A stretch of 64,000 bases of DNA from Arbacia lixula (lineage: Eukaryota > Echinodermata > Echinoidea > Arbacioida > Arbaciidae). Below, in pieces: positions 1 through 11,577 of the stretch (positions are counted from its first letter, which is position 1; each line of letters opens with the position of its first letter). The notes beneath the pieces are model-generated. The model made no database searches, was not told where the DNA came from, and worked only from the letters and a program-made list of their open reading frames with translations. The position numbers were made by a program, and so were the translations under genes. The stretch spans positions 10,042,639-10,106,638 of the forward strand of contig OZ022584.1 of assembly GCA_963669155.1 (NCBI GenBank), in the 5' to 3' direction.

Positions 1-29
1 GGAAGGGGATGAATAAAGAGAATCAGAAA

Positions 30-229
30 GGAAGAGGCAGAAAGAGTGTTGGGGGGGGGGGGAGAGAGAGAGAGAGAGAGGGGGGGGGGGACAGAGACAG
101 AGAGAGACAGAGAGAGTAATAGAGAAAGAGACATAAACACAGAGAGAGGCAGACAGAGATAGAGAGAAAGAGAGAAATAGATAGAGAGAGACAGAGAGCG
201 AGACAGAGAGAGACAGAGAGAGAGAGAGA

Positions 230-270
<41 letters not shown>

Positions 271-275
271 GAGAA
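30..275. repeat. GA-rich simple repeat with poly-G tracts
   Basis: An interrupted (GA)n array is mixed with GACA variants and three runs of ten or more G (near 50-62, 81-90 and 261-271). The long Leu/Ser-rich reading frame on the minus strand here is a by-product of the repeat. Confidence 0.95.
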
Positions 276-283
276 CGTTCCAA

Positions 284-1060
284 TTTTATATAATCTATAA
301 GCTGTAATCATGTGATGGCGCTAGTTATCATTGCTGTCGGCTATAATTGACTTAAAACAAACTGACTTAAAACAAAAAAATAACTGACCTCATGAAACCA
401 TTATTCATCTCTCCCCCTTTCTCCTTAATTAGCTTCCTCTTTCTTCTTCTGTGATCTCACTTGATCCTGATAAATCTTCTTTCACTTCGCAATCACACTT
501 TCAATCCATTTGAGGCTTTTACCCGTCTTCTCTTCACCTTTTGGAAAAACTTCTTACGGATACACGAATTTCGGTCATCGCGCCATCTTCGGCTTCGGGG
601 CAGGTATATGTATGAGGATTGAGAAAATAAAAGCTCTCTCAAAAATGAAGACAACATATTGATAGTTATGGGTTTGAGAATTCAGGTGCACTCATTCTGT
701 CAAATTAGGAGACGGATACAATCATATTCATCGTTGTGCCTGAAGGATTAATAGATGTGGAGAGAATTTCTGTAAATATTTCACCTAAATGGAAGAAGTC
801 AAATAGTTAAGTTTCACCTAATGATAAGCCTACTTGTGGGACTACCCTATTTTTTAAATAATATTTTGCGAATTCTTTTGATGTCTTTGAAACGTTTTTT
901 CTTAAGTTAAACACGTCAAAAGACTGTTAAAAACATACTTTAGAACTAGAAGAAACAAAGTAGGATTGTGTGAAACAAACCATACATTATCATATAGTTT
1001 GTAATGTTGATAAAAAATAATGTTCTTAAAAATGAATTAACAGATAACCTCGTGAATGTA
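284..1060. other. AT-rich stretch, nothing recognised
   Basis: No open frame of coding character, no splice-consistent exon and no clear repeat is visible here. Confidence 0.5.
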
Positions 1061-1063
1061 TCT

Positions 1064-1165
1064 GTTTGTGTGTGTGTGTGTGTGTTTGTGCCTGTATTTG
1101 TATGCGCGCGTGTGTGTGTAGGTGTGTGTGTGTGTGTGCGCGCATGTGTGTGCGTGTGCGTACAT
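1064..1165. repeat. (TG)n microsatellite
   Basis: An interrupted TG repeat with TGCG variants. The overlapping frames on both strands (Val/Cys or His/Thr rich) are artefacts of the repeat. Confidence 0.95.
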
Positions 1166-1199
1166 CAAGAGGATGTAGTAGAGGTTCAAATACAATAGA

Positions 1200-2581
1200 A
1201 GGCATATTTTGTAAGTCCCGTTTAAACCCGACAATAGTTTGCTCTTCCCGATTATACAGTCAAATTTGTGATACTGAAATTGGGAATGCCACTATTAATG
1301 CGTAACATGGAGCCTTTCCCCTCCTGTAAAACAAGCACAATGATAAGAAGTAAGGACAGACCCGTCTTCCTTCAGATCTACCTTCAGGAAAAATGACGTA
1401 AAGGGCAGTAAAATGTTTTATGTGCGCTCCGTGGCCCCGCGCCCCTCCATTAAGAGTTCAGTTATCAATACGTTTCGTTGGCATTTTAAAGATTAAAGTT
1501 CCATACGCTTAAGGTCTATCAACACACGACAATGAAATGATATTGGAAATGACACGCATGGAAATATATTCGCATATATGTTTTATTGTCGAGCATTGAA
1601 TAACATGGGACACTTGTATTTCATGACGTATCACATACTTGACATATGAATATTAAATAGAGTACCTGCATGCGATTTATATTTCACCTGATAAATTATG
1701 TAAGTAGATTTAACAATATCACATAATTTTATTTAGCAACATGAATTTCGATGAAGATATCAATATCATAAATATATGTACCAATCTAAAAAAAAAAATC
1801 AATTTTCGTGACAAAATCAGTATCAATTAAAATATGAATTAATACTCGTGGCAAATTCAATCTTGATATCAATTCCTTTGATAATACGACATCAGTTTAA
1901 ATTTATAATAAATTATAAACTCAACTGATAATACAGTATCATATTGGGAGCGCAAACAGCGTGCCGCGTTGTTAATTCGAGAGAATAATTGACATTTTGA
2001 TCATCATTTGTATAATGTTATTACAAGATGAATTAACATAATACCAGCAGGACCAAGCGTGACGTCATGGTGCCCTAGCACCCTACACATGTTACGACGC
2101 ACCGGACAACGCACACTCTCCCACACTCTCCTTCTCCTCTCTGTCGCAAAAGGTTTACACACAAGTTGAAATAATATACAGTGTATAATGCGATTTCATG
2201 TCATTTAAGGCTCGTAAGCATGGCAAGCATCATTAACAAATACATGAATAATTTATCAAAATAATTAATTTCCGATTAGTTATGCGTTGTCTTCAACTTC
2301 TTGGCCCGTGCTTACAACTGTTGTTTAACTTAGACCGCGTGCTAAACGAAAGCTAACTTTAAAGCGCGCAAAATAAATCATCTGATACTGTCACAAAATC
2401 ATTTATTTTCATCACAGAACTACATCAGTAGTGGATATCAACTATTCGTCGTAATTATTATGTGGATAAACTCAATAACTATATACCTTAGTGATTCCGA
2501 GGACAAAATCAATGATGTTGAATAAATAATAATGTTTCATGTTATTTAATTTGGCGTCCAATGAAGTGAGTCCAGGGCACC
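1200..2581. other. Intergenic, no feature recognised
   Basis: Very AT-rich between 1560 and 2040. I see no gene, RNA or repeat family shared with the rest of the window. Confidence 0.5.
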
Positions 2582-2707
2582 GTTGCCTAAAACTTTCCAT
2601 TAATGGTAACTCTCTCTTAGTAACAACACCCGATAGCCTATCAAAAGCTAGGTTTCCATAGAAGTTGCCATTGGTAGCAAAGTTATCGATGGTAAGTTTT
2701 ATGCAAC
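2582..2707. mobile_element. Short TIR element, GTTGCATAAAACTTACCAT family, copy 1
   Basis: The left end (GTTGCCTAAAACTTTCCAT) and the right end (ATGGTAAGTTTTATGCAAC) are inverted repeats of each other around a core of about 90 bp. The same terminal motif recurs at 36501-36646 and 61662-61781. The size, the TIRs and the lack of coding capacity fit a non-autonomous DNA transposon. The superfamily is not determined. A 103-codon minus-strand frame (2472-2783) crosses it and is probably spurious. Confidence 0.6.
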
Positions 2708-2783
2708 GATTCGTTGCCTCTCCCCAAAGATGACCATAAAGTGGGCAATGAGGGCGACATACCACCCTCAGAATCAGAGCCAT

Positions 2784-3450
2784 CTATGCACAGCGTTTGG
2801 CGAACTCAGTTTCAAAAAGGTAACAACATGGCGCGTATTGGTTTGTTACCATGAATCTGCATTAATTAAACGGCTGATGATACTCAACGTAGCTTAAAAA
2901 TCCTTGAGCAAATAGATAACAACAGAATATGAACCATATTGTTACGTATTAAAACTGAATTTGCAAAATTTTATGTATAGGTGGTTCTACTCAATGTTCT
3001 ATGTATAGGTGGTGAGTATCATTTTAGCATTACAAATGTCCATACCACATATTAAAGGGAATGTGGCTGCGCGTAGCATCATGGGACGACCTCTCCTTGT
3101 GCGGTCTTTAGAATTCCGACTTCATTCATATCGTCATGGTTATCTGGCATAAACAAAACTGTTCTAATTGCTTTCCAATTGGGATATCTACTTCAGAAAC
3201 GTCAGTGTCTGATGTACTATAACATATATGAGCCATATTGGCTGAGGTTGGGTCGGGTTGATTGGTTGCTGTCGGTGATACCAGAAAACGTCCACATTTA
3301 CAATGTTCTTCTTTTCCACCACCTTAACATTCTCCTGTCCGTTGGAACAGATGCGTGGTCAAACTTAACCCTAAACGTGCCACTGGTGGAGTATTTACCA
3401 TTAATACACACAAATCACATAGAACAGTAGTCTGTCTAGCACAGGAAGTG
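2784..3450. other. Intergenic, no feature recognised
   Basis: Only a short direct repeat (TATGTATAGGTGGT at about 2971 and 3000) is seen. The 83-codon frame at 3179-3430 has no recognisable domain and no splice context that I can defend. Confidence 0.4.
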
Positions 3451-3454
3451 TTAA

Positions 3455-3999
3455 AGGGTTACTAAATTAGAAAAATAAGTTCCCACTAATCTATGTAAAA
3501 TTATCCCCCAAAAAATGAATTTCACATTTGTTTGCCGCAATCAAGTCTCATTTTGACGAAAATTTGAAAAAAAACCCGCACGCCTCCAGTGACGTAAGAG
3601 AAGTCAAAATGCCATAGATTGTACGGAAGTCAACAGACTATTTTCGTAATGTATTCACAACTTTCCCCCTAACTGCGTAGTAACGCGTTATTGCATTCAC
3701 CTGTATCTTGTCATTCAGATTCAATGGATGGAATGCACTTTGAATCTATTAGTTGTTGACAAGCTTTGGGGTTCCCGTTGGTAACGTATTGTTTGAACGG
3801 CGTGAATAAAATATTTCATTCACGCCGTTGTCATTTATGGATTTTGACTTCTCTGACGTCACTGGAGGCGTGCGTTTTTTTTTTTCTTCAAATTTTCGTC
3901 AAAATGAGACTTTATTGCGGCAAACGAATGTGAAATTTGTTTTTAGTGGATGATTTTACATAGATTAGTGTGAACTTAGTTTTCTAATTTAGTAACCCT
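3455..3999. mobile_element. TTAA-flanked TIR element, family A, copy 1 (complete)
   Basis: The termini AGGGTTACTAAATTAG and CTAATTTAGTAACCCT are perfect inverted repeats. They are flanked on both sides by TTAA (3451-3454 and 4000-4003), the target duplication typical of piggyBac-type transposition. The inverted similarity extends imperfectly inward for about 160 bp. There is no transposase frame, so this is a non-autonomous element of about 545 bp. A second, left-truncated copy is at 11578-12096, and a diverged internal piece lies at about 62565-62672. Confidence 0.85.
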
Positions 4000-4003
4000 T
4001 TAA

Positions 4004-4711
4004 TGGCCTTTCGATAGTTGTAGTCTGAGGGTGTTAACCCTCTCTTTACAATTGCCACAAAAATATGTAGAAAGTTCATGCAGATTCCAGGGCTTGGTAC
4101 TGAGGGTGTTCACGTGACCTAACAATGAGGGTCTTGGCCGATGCTGCTTGCGTTAGACCGGCTTTGTCCTAAGGGGCTCGTGTGGTTCGTCACCACAATG
4201 GCACGTCCTAACTTAAAACTGCCAAGAGCAGCCAAAAGTGTCAAGACTCAAGAGAGGTCAAGAATAGGCAAGAGTAGCCAAAGGTAGCCAAGAAGCTGCC
4301 AAGAGCAGCAGAAGACATCAGAAAGTACCGACGACACATGGTAGACCTCTGCGAGACTGCCAAAATGGCTGCTCAGTGAAGAACATCAGTATTTTAAAGA
4401 AAAATGCCCTGGCGGCCTCTTGGCGGCAAAACCCGGGCCAAAGATATCACAAACTCTTGTCTGCTCTTGGCTGATTGATTCTGTTGTAAAGCAATGGACT
4501 CTTCACGCCTTGGTACTAACAGGGTTAAGTAGGACCCCAATGACATTTTCAAGTTACTACACGCATGTACCTCAATCGTCTTGCTTTGTTATGGAGGCAC
4601 GCTACTCCGATGTGAATATTATACATTCAAGGGGGAAAGGCAGTGGAATATTACCCTGTTCACTTGACATCTAATTTCGATCGCACTGGTGTTATTTCAC
4701 GGGTATCACAA
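4004..4711. other. Intergenic; contains a short degenerate tandem repeat
   Basis: Between about 4222 and 4312 a degenerate motif resembling AAGAGCAGCCAA is repeated several times. The rest lies 3' of the GPCR gene and may include its 3' UTR. No polyadenylation signal could be assigned with confidence. Confidence 0.45.
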
Positions 4712-5830
4712 TCACAGGTAGTCCAAACTGTCCATAGATCCACAGTCGGCATGCCCCATCACCACATTGCTCACAGTCATGGCGAACACGCACGCTGTGG
4801 ACACGCTCTTCGGCGGATCTTCCGACGGCATGTCTCCACGACAGCAGACAACAGTCAGCACCCGCGAAACCAGTCTTCGGAAAAGCTTTTTATAGACGGG
4901 ATGCTTGAAAGCATAGAGCACGGGGTTGATGCAGTTGTTGAAGTAGAGGACGGCGGTTGAGTAGATGCCGAAGAGCAGGACTCCGGGCAATGCGAAGGCC
5001 ACAGCCGTCGGCAACGTGCAGCAGATGAAGGCGACGACGATGATGAAAAGGTTTATCGTCACGCGCAGTTCACGCCTGCTGAGTCGTTTACGATGCTGGT
5101 AGCTGTGACCATTTTTGTTGACCTTGCTGCTAAAGAACACGCGGAACAGTTTCCTCTGCTGTCGCACGTGAACTACGATCCGCGCGTAGCACCCCATCAT
5201 GATAACCAAATGCGCCCCAATCAACATTGACAACACGTTGTGGTAGAGATCGCTTGTGGGAGTCGGTCGGGTAAAGCACTGCTTGTAGGATGGATAATAC
5301 GCAAAGTCTGTCAACTTGAAGACATAAATCGGTACGTAGATGTATATGAACGCCAATATCCAAGCTAACATGGCCAATGAAATCTGACATTTATGAGTAT
5401 TAAGCCCAACTGGCCCACGTAAATTGTTGGTAATAACGTAGCATCGACTGATAGATATGAGCGTTAAAGTGGTCGCGCTACACGTAAACGTGACGTAGAT
5501 CACACTCCCGATGATGGTACACACATAACCCGGAAGTGGATACTCGTTCTCCGGACTGAGCACCCCGACTGTCTGAAACGGAAGTACCATGCAGGTCAAG
5601 AGGTCAGCGATGGCTAAGTTGACGATGAGAACGTTGGTGGGCGTGCGCAGTTTTGGCGAGACGGCCACGCCCGCTATCACGAGGACGTTGCCAAGGATAC
5701 CGAAGGCCGAGATGAAAATGTAGAAGGCGGCGATGAAGGAATTATGGCTAGAAAAATCCGGGACTGTCTCGTTGGACGACGTTGTGTTTTCCACCAGGAC
5801 TAAAGCCTCCTCGGTCAAAAGCACCATCAT
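4712..5830 (-). CDS. Rhodopsin-like (class A) G protein-coupled receptor, orphan
   Basis: Predicted 372-residue seven-helix receptor of the plasma membrane, in a single exon. The start is the first of two adjacent ATGs (5830 and 5827); the open frame extends 22 codons upstream without an ATG. The N-terminus is short, has no obvious signal peptide, and carries two N-glycosylation sequons (NTT at 15, NET at 20). TM1 is about 33-57 with the conserved Asn at 48. TM2 has NLAIAD (Asp76). TM3 begins at Cys104, which likely pairs with Cys185 in the second extracellular loop. TM4 has Trp157. TM6 ends CTLP (271-274) in place of CWxP. TM7 has NPVLY (302-306). A helix-8 stretch (KKLFRRL) and a Cys pair (329-330) follow. 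The DRY motif is replaced by Ser-Arg-Cys at 128-130, so the acidic residue and the Tyr are absent. The ligand is unknown; membership of the melatonin/GPR84/moody-like group or of a lineage-expanded invertebrate set is conjecture. Confidence 0.9.
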   Translation of the reverse strand: MMVLLTEEALVLVENTTSSNETVPDFSSHNSFIAAFYIFISAFGILGNVLVIAGVAVSPKLRTPTNVLIVNLAIADLLTCMVLPFQTVGVLSPENEYPLPGYVCTIIGSVIYVTFTCSATTLTLISISRCYVITNNLRGPVGLNTHKCQISLAMLAWILAFIYIYVPIYVFKLTDFAYYPSYKQCFTRPTPTSDLYHNVLSMLIGAHLVIMMGCYARIVVHVRQQRKLFRVFFSSKVNKNGHSYQHRKRLSRRELRVTINLFIIVVAFICCTLPTAVAFALPGVLLFGIYSTAVLYFNNCINPVLYAFKHPVYKKLFRRLVSRVLTVVCCRGDMPSEDPPKSVSTACVFAMTVSNVVMGHADCGSMDSLDYL

Positions 5831-6074
5831 GATGTTATCTCTGCTAGTCCTGGTCAGTGTCCAGTCCAGGTCCGAAAAGCCACTCGGGAGGACCAAGCCT
5901 TAGTCCGACACCCATCACTGCAATGGAAGAAGATATATGTGCTTGTTATAAATCAAGAACCATTCATACATAATCTACAAAGTCAGCGACAAAATACGAT
6001 TATTTTGAAGACAAATTTTAGGCATACACACAGTCGAAAGGATAGCGTGCTCCATCCCCCATCCCAGCCGAGTG
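5831..6074. other. 5' flank of the GPCR gene
   Basis: In-frame sequence continues upstream of the ATG for 22 codons. An upstream non-coding exon is possible (an AG lies just 5' of the open frame), but I cannot identify a promoter. Confidence 0.4.
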
Positions 6075-6300
6075 GTCCGTACGGCTGAGTATTCATGAAT
6101 ATTAATGAGTCAGGTTGAATGAGACTCTTCAAGGCATTTGCTACCATGTTTTCCTGTCCCATCAGTCAGCCAGAAATAGCCTGGTGGTTAAATCGTTGCC
6201 CGGTGAGCAGTTAATTGCAAGTTCAAAACTTTCTGGTTCTAAGATTTGTTTCTGAATTGTTATCATTTATTTACAACATGGATCACACTATCCTTATTAC
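6075..6300 (+). mobile_element. tRNA-derived SINE-like repeat, copy 1
   Basis: Shares several conserved blocks with 34965-35220: the CATGAATATTAATGAGTCAG block, the AGAAATAGC block, a tRNA-like section and a 3' block ending near CACACYATCCTT. The tRNA-like part has an A-box-like TAGCCTGGTGG at 6177-6187 and a decayed B box at 6220-6230. The spacing fits an internal Pol III promoter. A head related to a tRNA with an unrelated tail is the usual SINE layout. No poly-A tail or target duplication was resolved. Confidence 0.6.
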
Positions 6301-6326
6301 TGGGTGTACGTTTAAAATTTATCATC

Positions 6327-6406
6327 AAAATATTGATTTTGGGCGTTGACATGGTAGATTACCCCCAAACACGCTTTCACTAAAATATAGCCCAAAATCA
6401 ATATTA
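6327..6406. repeat. Inverted repeat with 17-18 bp arms
   Basis: AATATTGATTTTGGGC at about 6329-6344 is mirrored by GCCCAAAATCAATATT at about 6390-6405. The block CTTTCACTAAAATAT next to the right arm recurs as CTTTCACTAAAATCT just before the second SINE copy at about 34950, so the two regions share more than the SINE itself. Confidence 0.6.
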
Positions 6407-6419
6407 TCCGTAATGGTTA

Positions 6420-8175
6420 CGTGAATTGAAGAGAAGTGGTAAAGATATCGGGCCGCATAGTCCATGTAGGCGTACATATAGACATTTAATTGATCCGTTC
6501 TTCCATTATCATGGGCCCGGTCTGTTATAAACCCCTCAAAAAAAGTGCTGCGCTCAGGTTTGAGGGGTCATATGTCTTTAGTTACTTCATTATCAAATTA
6601 GCTATCACAAGACAGCACGACTATTTATCTTTGCAATGATGTATCATTTGTAATGATTACACCATCATGGAACACGCAGACTTTTGAATATGCAGGAAGG
6701 TAAAAAAATGAAATGTTGCAAAATGTTGTGTTTTCCGTTTGTTTTGCACATGAGTGAGTTTGAATGATGTTGATGCGGCGATACGTGAACGTTCATTTAC
6801 ATCTTCAAAAAGAAAGCAATACATTTGGGACTTTGTCCCATATTCTGGAATATTGCACGAAGATGAAGCAACAATTGAATTATTTACCCCTCACACTTGA
6901 GTTGCAGAACTTTTTGAGGGGTTTATTTCATTTACATTTCCTTCACATGATCTTGAAATAAATCACGAATTGGACCCATTGCTTACAACAAAGTGGTTCT
7001 CCCATCATTACGGCTCCCACAGTCTCTACCACTACTAACCCTTATCTTAAATTTATGAAGAAGAAATTATTTCCTGTTTCTCTATTTAAAGTGTGTTTTG
7101 ATTGACACCAACTTCAATCTACATGTACATATATAGAGTTTGGTGTACGTAATGAATACGGTATATCGCCAGAAAACAAATGTACATGATGCATGAAGGT
7201 ATATGTTACATGGTGGTTAAGTCCACTTCAAATGTTTCTTCCACGAAACACTGTAGTTCCACACTTATATATAAGCAGATCTGTACATAAACATGACCTG
7301 ACCAAACCACATATTATGTGTCATTTGAACACCTTCTTCCAACCCGCCTTACTGTGAACGACCTTGGACAAATTGTTTTGCCCATGTTTATAACTCTCAA
7401 ACCAGAGGCAGTAACTGGGTACCTGCAGGATTTACGTCCAAGAAATATATATAACATCATGTAGACAAACAAGCTGAATATATATTCCTTTCACTATTCT
7501 CATTCTTAAATCACTTTATCAGTCTAATTCATGATCGTTCAATCACTATTACGATTGAATGATATGAGCGAGGAATATTGGAGAAATACATACCTTACGA
7601 GAGAGTGCTGTGAGTGATTGCCCGATTATCATCCTATACGATCAAATAATCCTTTTATGATTCCATCTGTCGGCACATTCATAGCATCAATCTGCCATCG
7701 TGTCCTTGTTGCACTCTGGTGTGTCAGTGTATACGATTCGTCTGTCCGGTAGTATATATACTTGCACACAATCGCCAGGTTATTTCAATTCAGCAGCGAA
7801 AGTGCACGTTGGACGGTTTAATGGAATTCCATTTGAATATCGACTGGGTTGATCGGGATAATAGGTGATTGGGCTGACAGGATTAATTACGGGGACCCGA
7901 TTACATAATCTTTCCGCTGTGAGGTGTCGACAATGGTTTGACCGTGTATATTGGGTTCCGCCCATGCATTACGCCGGAACCAGCTACTGTGTGTGTAGAG
8001 GGACGAGTGCCTTCATGTGACGGTTGTTTTACCCAACTCTATGAAATCTGTCTCGATCATAATTGATGGGAATAACTACAAACCGGCAATCTGTAGTCCA
8101 TAACTTAATAAGGTCTCCATGCTGTTTAATGGGGGAAATTCTAATCATGTAATCATTCAAGGAAGAGGGTTTTTA

Positions 8176-8179
<4 letters not shown>
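6420..8179. other. Intergenic, no feature recognised
   Basis: AT-rich; only short unrelated frames. I see nothing I can support. Confidence 0.45.

Positions 8180-8219
<40 letters not shown>
8180..8219. repeat. (TA)n microsatellite
   Basis: A pure TA repeat of about 20 units. Confidence 0.95.
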
Positions 8220-8221
<2 letters not shown>

Positions 8222-9454
8222 TAAGGACACGCGAGAGGATAACGACAACTTATACTCTTGGATGCAAGTCAGAATGCTGTCACGATTTCACGATGCCGTC
8301 AAGATTTCAAGATGCTGTCAAGGTGATAAACAAACGGATGATTAATCCCTACATCAGATTCCACTGCCTTAAAAATGATTATCGGACCAAAACAGTATAC
8401 CCATCATATCATTTCTGCTATAGGCAGATAATCTCGACGGAGTTGGATAACATTCAGTGATAAAATTGTGTCTTTTTATCAGGGACTTATTTCACTCCCG
8501 CATCCTCGGTGTTACGACGCTGCGTCGAAAATATAAGAATCACATGGCAGTCCGAACCAAATAGTGTAAACAAAATGTTTTCTCGATGAAATACGTATCA
8601 GAATAACTTACTGCAGTTAATTCCCCACACATCGACAAGATAACAGTCAAGCATGAAATAGCACTTGCATTATCTTCGCCTTTGGAAGAGCGAGCATCAC
8701 AAAAATGAATCAAGTCTAATGAGTTTTAAATGAGGGCGGTGACGCCGAAAATCAGCTGTCTACTCCAACGAAAAATCATCGAAATCGTCTGTGCACAGTC
8801 CTCCGTGGGTTACGGTGCAGTTCAGTCCCCATCTCACGAAGGTAAGGGAACAGATCATGTGAGCAATATCACTGCCACATTGATGTCCGAGATCTACGCA
8901 AGTGGATGATTCAATCCGTAAGAGTTCCAGAAGTATCGGGGGATGGGGCACTCTCTGTATTTATTTTTCGGTGTGAAGCGTTTGAAGTACGGACTTCATA
9001 GTATACTGCACTACCAAATACGACGCACTAAACGCACCCGGAATGTATATCTACCCAGTAAAAGTAGGTACCGGTACACTACACACTGATTAATGTACAT
9101 CACCGCCCCGCAAAGCTTCCTATTGTACGAAGTTACCACAAGTTATTTAAAGGGAATTACTACGCCGTGACTCAAGAGGTCTTCTTTGTCAAGCCCATCC
9201 GTTAAACGGCCAACTTATTGTGTTGCACACGGGCATGCACCGGCCACTCCATTATATTGTGTCATAAATAGCCTCTTTGCCGAAAGTGCTAAGGCCAGGT
9301 TTTCGACCTTCAAAGTTTAAGGTGAGGGATATCAATGATGAAGTTTACTGGACCCGTACTAAATGGAATGCCGTTATGCTATAATCACGGCTCTAATTTT
9401 GGTTTGGTTATGGGGTATCAACAACGAATTCGGCTCTTAAACGAGTATGTTCTC
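8220..9454. other. Intergenic; small direct repeat near 8270-8325
   Basis: Around 8270-8325 a roughly 17-24 bp unit with the theme GATGCYGTCAAGATTTCA is repeated about three times. Otherwise no gene or RNA is recognised. Confidence 0.4.
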
Positions 9455-9562
9455 CATCATAGCAAGACCCGGTCATATGATGTGTGCAAGTAGGTGACGT
9501 CACATTTCCAGTCGTAGGCCATTACGACTGCATACTCGTGGCAAAGCCGTATCGTCTGCGGT
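9455..9562 (-). mobile_element. CCGCAGACGACACGAT element, partial copy (minus)
   Basis: Read on the minus strand, it starts CCGCAGACGATACGGC and continues through TGCAGTCGTA and GACGTCACCT blocks, matching 14241-14377 over about 100 bp. The far end is decayed or missing. Confidence 0.6.
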
Positions 9563-10189
9563 AGCCTTTAAGTTATAATTTTGCGAGTATATTTTTGCTA
9601 ATGGATTTGTGAAGCATAATGTAAAGAATCATGACATAAATACGCACCCGCAATTTTCGGTTCCTTGCCTTCGTCGTTAGCGAAGTGCGGGTCGTCTCGA
9701 CTCCATAGTATCAGCGCTTTTGCTGTGGCTGAGCCGAGCGTGTGCGCGCGCATGGGCGCACACGAGCGTACGCGTACGCTGTGAAGATGAAGACGAGGCG
9801 CCAACTGTTATTCTAAAAACCAAGGAAATATATACAAAAACCATTCACTTTCTACACACGTTTGTGCCACTAGTAACGACATGGTTAAAGATCGAATGAA
9901 ATGGATCTTTAACGAAACGCCAGTGCTTCATCACACAAGTATAATCATGAAGGCCATTATTGTGTCTTTAGTGGAACTGTGCGTATCTCATCTCCCTTGT
10001 CAAGGAAATCAAGATCAGACTCGTTTATTGGGCGAACACTTACACACAGGGGTGGGGGAGGAGGGAAGTAATTAATGGAAGGAGGATAAGGATTAGTGTA
10101 TAGGGCAAGGACGCGAAGATTGTGACCGTAATAAGTGCGTATCTGGTCACAACGTTTTGTTACTGACAAGTGCAGTTTGTACGTGTGGA
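9563..10189. other. Intergenic; CG-rich alternating tract near 9737-9780
   Basis: A short tract rich in alternating GC/GT/AC steps and in CpG stands out from the AT-rich surroundings. No gene is recognised. Confidence 0.4.
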
Positions 10190-10266
10190 TGTTCAGAGAG
10201 CATTATAAAAGCAACAACACGTGTGCGCCAGTTGATTTGCATATTACTGCTTTTTATGATTGTTGT
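10190..10266. repeat. Dispersed repeat, about 75 bp, copy 1
   Basis: GTTCAGAGAG, AAAAGCAACAACACGTGT and TTTGCATATTA blocks are shared in order with 11508-11577. The second copy is interrupted by the truncated TTAA-type element. Confidence 0.65.
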
Positions 10267-10429
10267 GGAACCGAAATGATTTTTTATCGTGATTGCTAAT
10301 ATTAATTATCTCAGGAAGGTGTTAGAAGTGGAGTCGGCACGAAGACTAATTTATTCCTACACCAGTCGCCTTAATTGATAGCACAATAGAATATATGACG
10401 CGTTTGGTTCTTTGATCCAGTGACGACCG

Positions 10430-10844
10430 CCGCCAAATATGCAAGACAAAATTTTGATGCATTTAGAGGAATATATATTCTGTATGCGCAGAACATTTCA
10501 GAACCATTTCATGTACGGAAGTGCATGTGCAGTAGAAGTACATCTTATAATTGTTCTTTTGTTCATTTCTTTGGTCAATTTGTTTATCCGTACTCCGAAG
10601 TGTTCTTTTAATCCACATTATTTCGGGGTCTATACGATTTACAAGCTTGCTTTAAATAGGCCCCATTCATATTTCTTTACCTATATCCACTGTATGTTTG
10701 ATATTGACCATTATGTAATATTTTGCATCATTATACTAGTTTTGTTTATGTCAAAGACTGACTATGCTGATGTATTATTGCTTTTATTTTACATGTATTG
10801 AACAGAAATATGAATAAATTGAAATTGAAATTGAAATTGAAATA
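10430..10844 (+). mobile_element. Possible LINE 3' UTR with (AAATTG)n tail
   Basis: An AT-rich segment ends in AATAAATTGAAATTGAAATTG (10814-10840). Such short tandem tails are typical of CR1/L2/RTE-type retrotransposon 3' ends. No reverse transcriptase sequence is present. The open frame at 10439-10801 lies inside this segment and is hydrophobic but unrecognised. Confidence 0.4.
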
Positions 10845-11314
10845 ATGATACGATTTTGTGAATTTCAGATTATATTGTTGCTTCGTTTTTGTGATAAATC
10901 GAGAATACTGTAGAAAACATGTCTGAGAAATGCCTCCATATCGCACATTGGGCAGTCATATTTTCTTACAAATTCTTGTTATTCATTTATTAAATGTTTC
11001 ACTTTCCATAGAAACAACCTCGATGTCATGTCCGGAGATGTCCGAAAAAGTTACGGACCAAATTCTTTCAATAATTTTATCAGAATTTCCCTTCGCTCAC
11101 CCCCAAACTAGTTCACTGTGTGTGTAATATATAAGATCAGTTATGAACTCTCAGCGAAAGCTGAACGGTTAATTTCTCGTAACAGATTTCTTTTGTTATT
11201 CAGAGGAAGGCATTGCCTAATTAGAAATACAGGGTATTATTTAAAACACCTGAATGTCTTCAAAAAATATCCGAGCGCAGTCCATCCATGATAGGTCCAT
11301 GATTATCTGGTGGC

Positions 11315-11318
11315 AAAA
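11315..11318 (-). terminator. Pol III T-run terminator of the first tRNA-Lys gene
   Basis: AAAA on the plus strand reads TTTT on the minus strand, 11 bp downstream of the mature tRNA 3' end. Confidence 0.6.
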
Positions 11319-11329
11319 GTTTAATAGTT

Positions 11330-11402
11330 CGCCCAATGTGGGGCTCGAACCCACGACCCTGGGATTAAGAGTCCCATGCTCTACCGACTGAGCTAACCGG
11401 GC
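11330..11402 (-). tRNA. tRNA-Lys (anticodon CUU), copy 1
   Basis: 73-nt cloverleaf read on the minus strand. The acceptor stem GCCCGGT pairs with ATTGGGC plus a G discriminator (two G-T pairs). The D arm is TAGCTCAGTCGGTAGAGCA (A box), the anticodon loop is ACTCTTAAT with CTT as anticodon, and the T arm GTGGGTTCGAGCCCCAC contains the B box. There is no intron. CCA is not encoded, as usual for eukaryotes. The sequence is identical to the copy at 12133-12205, and both have similar 5' flanks. Confidence 0.97.
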
Positions 11403-11507
11403 TGATATAGATTATGCGCAATTTGTTCACAAAAATTCTTAATGTTTAATAATTAATAATTGCTTAATGTATTTCCTCTCATGAAGATAAATGTTGCATC
11501 CAAAGAG

Positions 11508-11577
11508 TTCAGAGAGAGTTTTAAAAGCAACAACACGTGTACGGCAGTTGAGTTGCATATTAATGATTTTATGATTG
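11508..11577. repeat. Dispersed repeat, about 75 bp, copy 2
   Basis: Matches 10190-10266 (GTTCAGAGAG, AAAAGCAACAACACGTGT and GTTGCATATTA blocks). Its right end abuts the truncated TTAA-type element. Confidence 0.6.

Noticed and set aside
2472-2783. 103-codon minus-strand frame with a plausible N-terminus
   Set aside because: It crosses a short TIR element whose motif recurs at 36501 and 61662, and shows no recognised domain.
5831-5896. 22-codon upstream extension of the GPCR frame
   Set aside because: It begins at TTG with no ATG; the start was placed at 5830.
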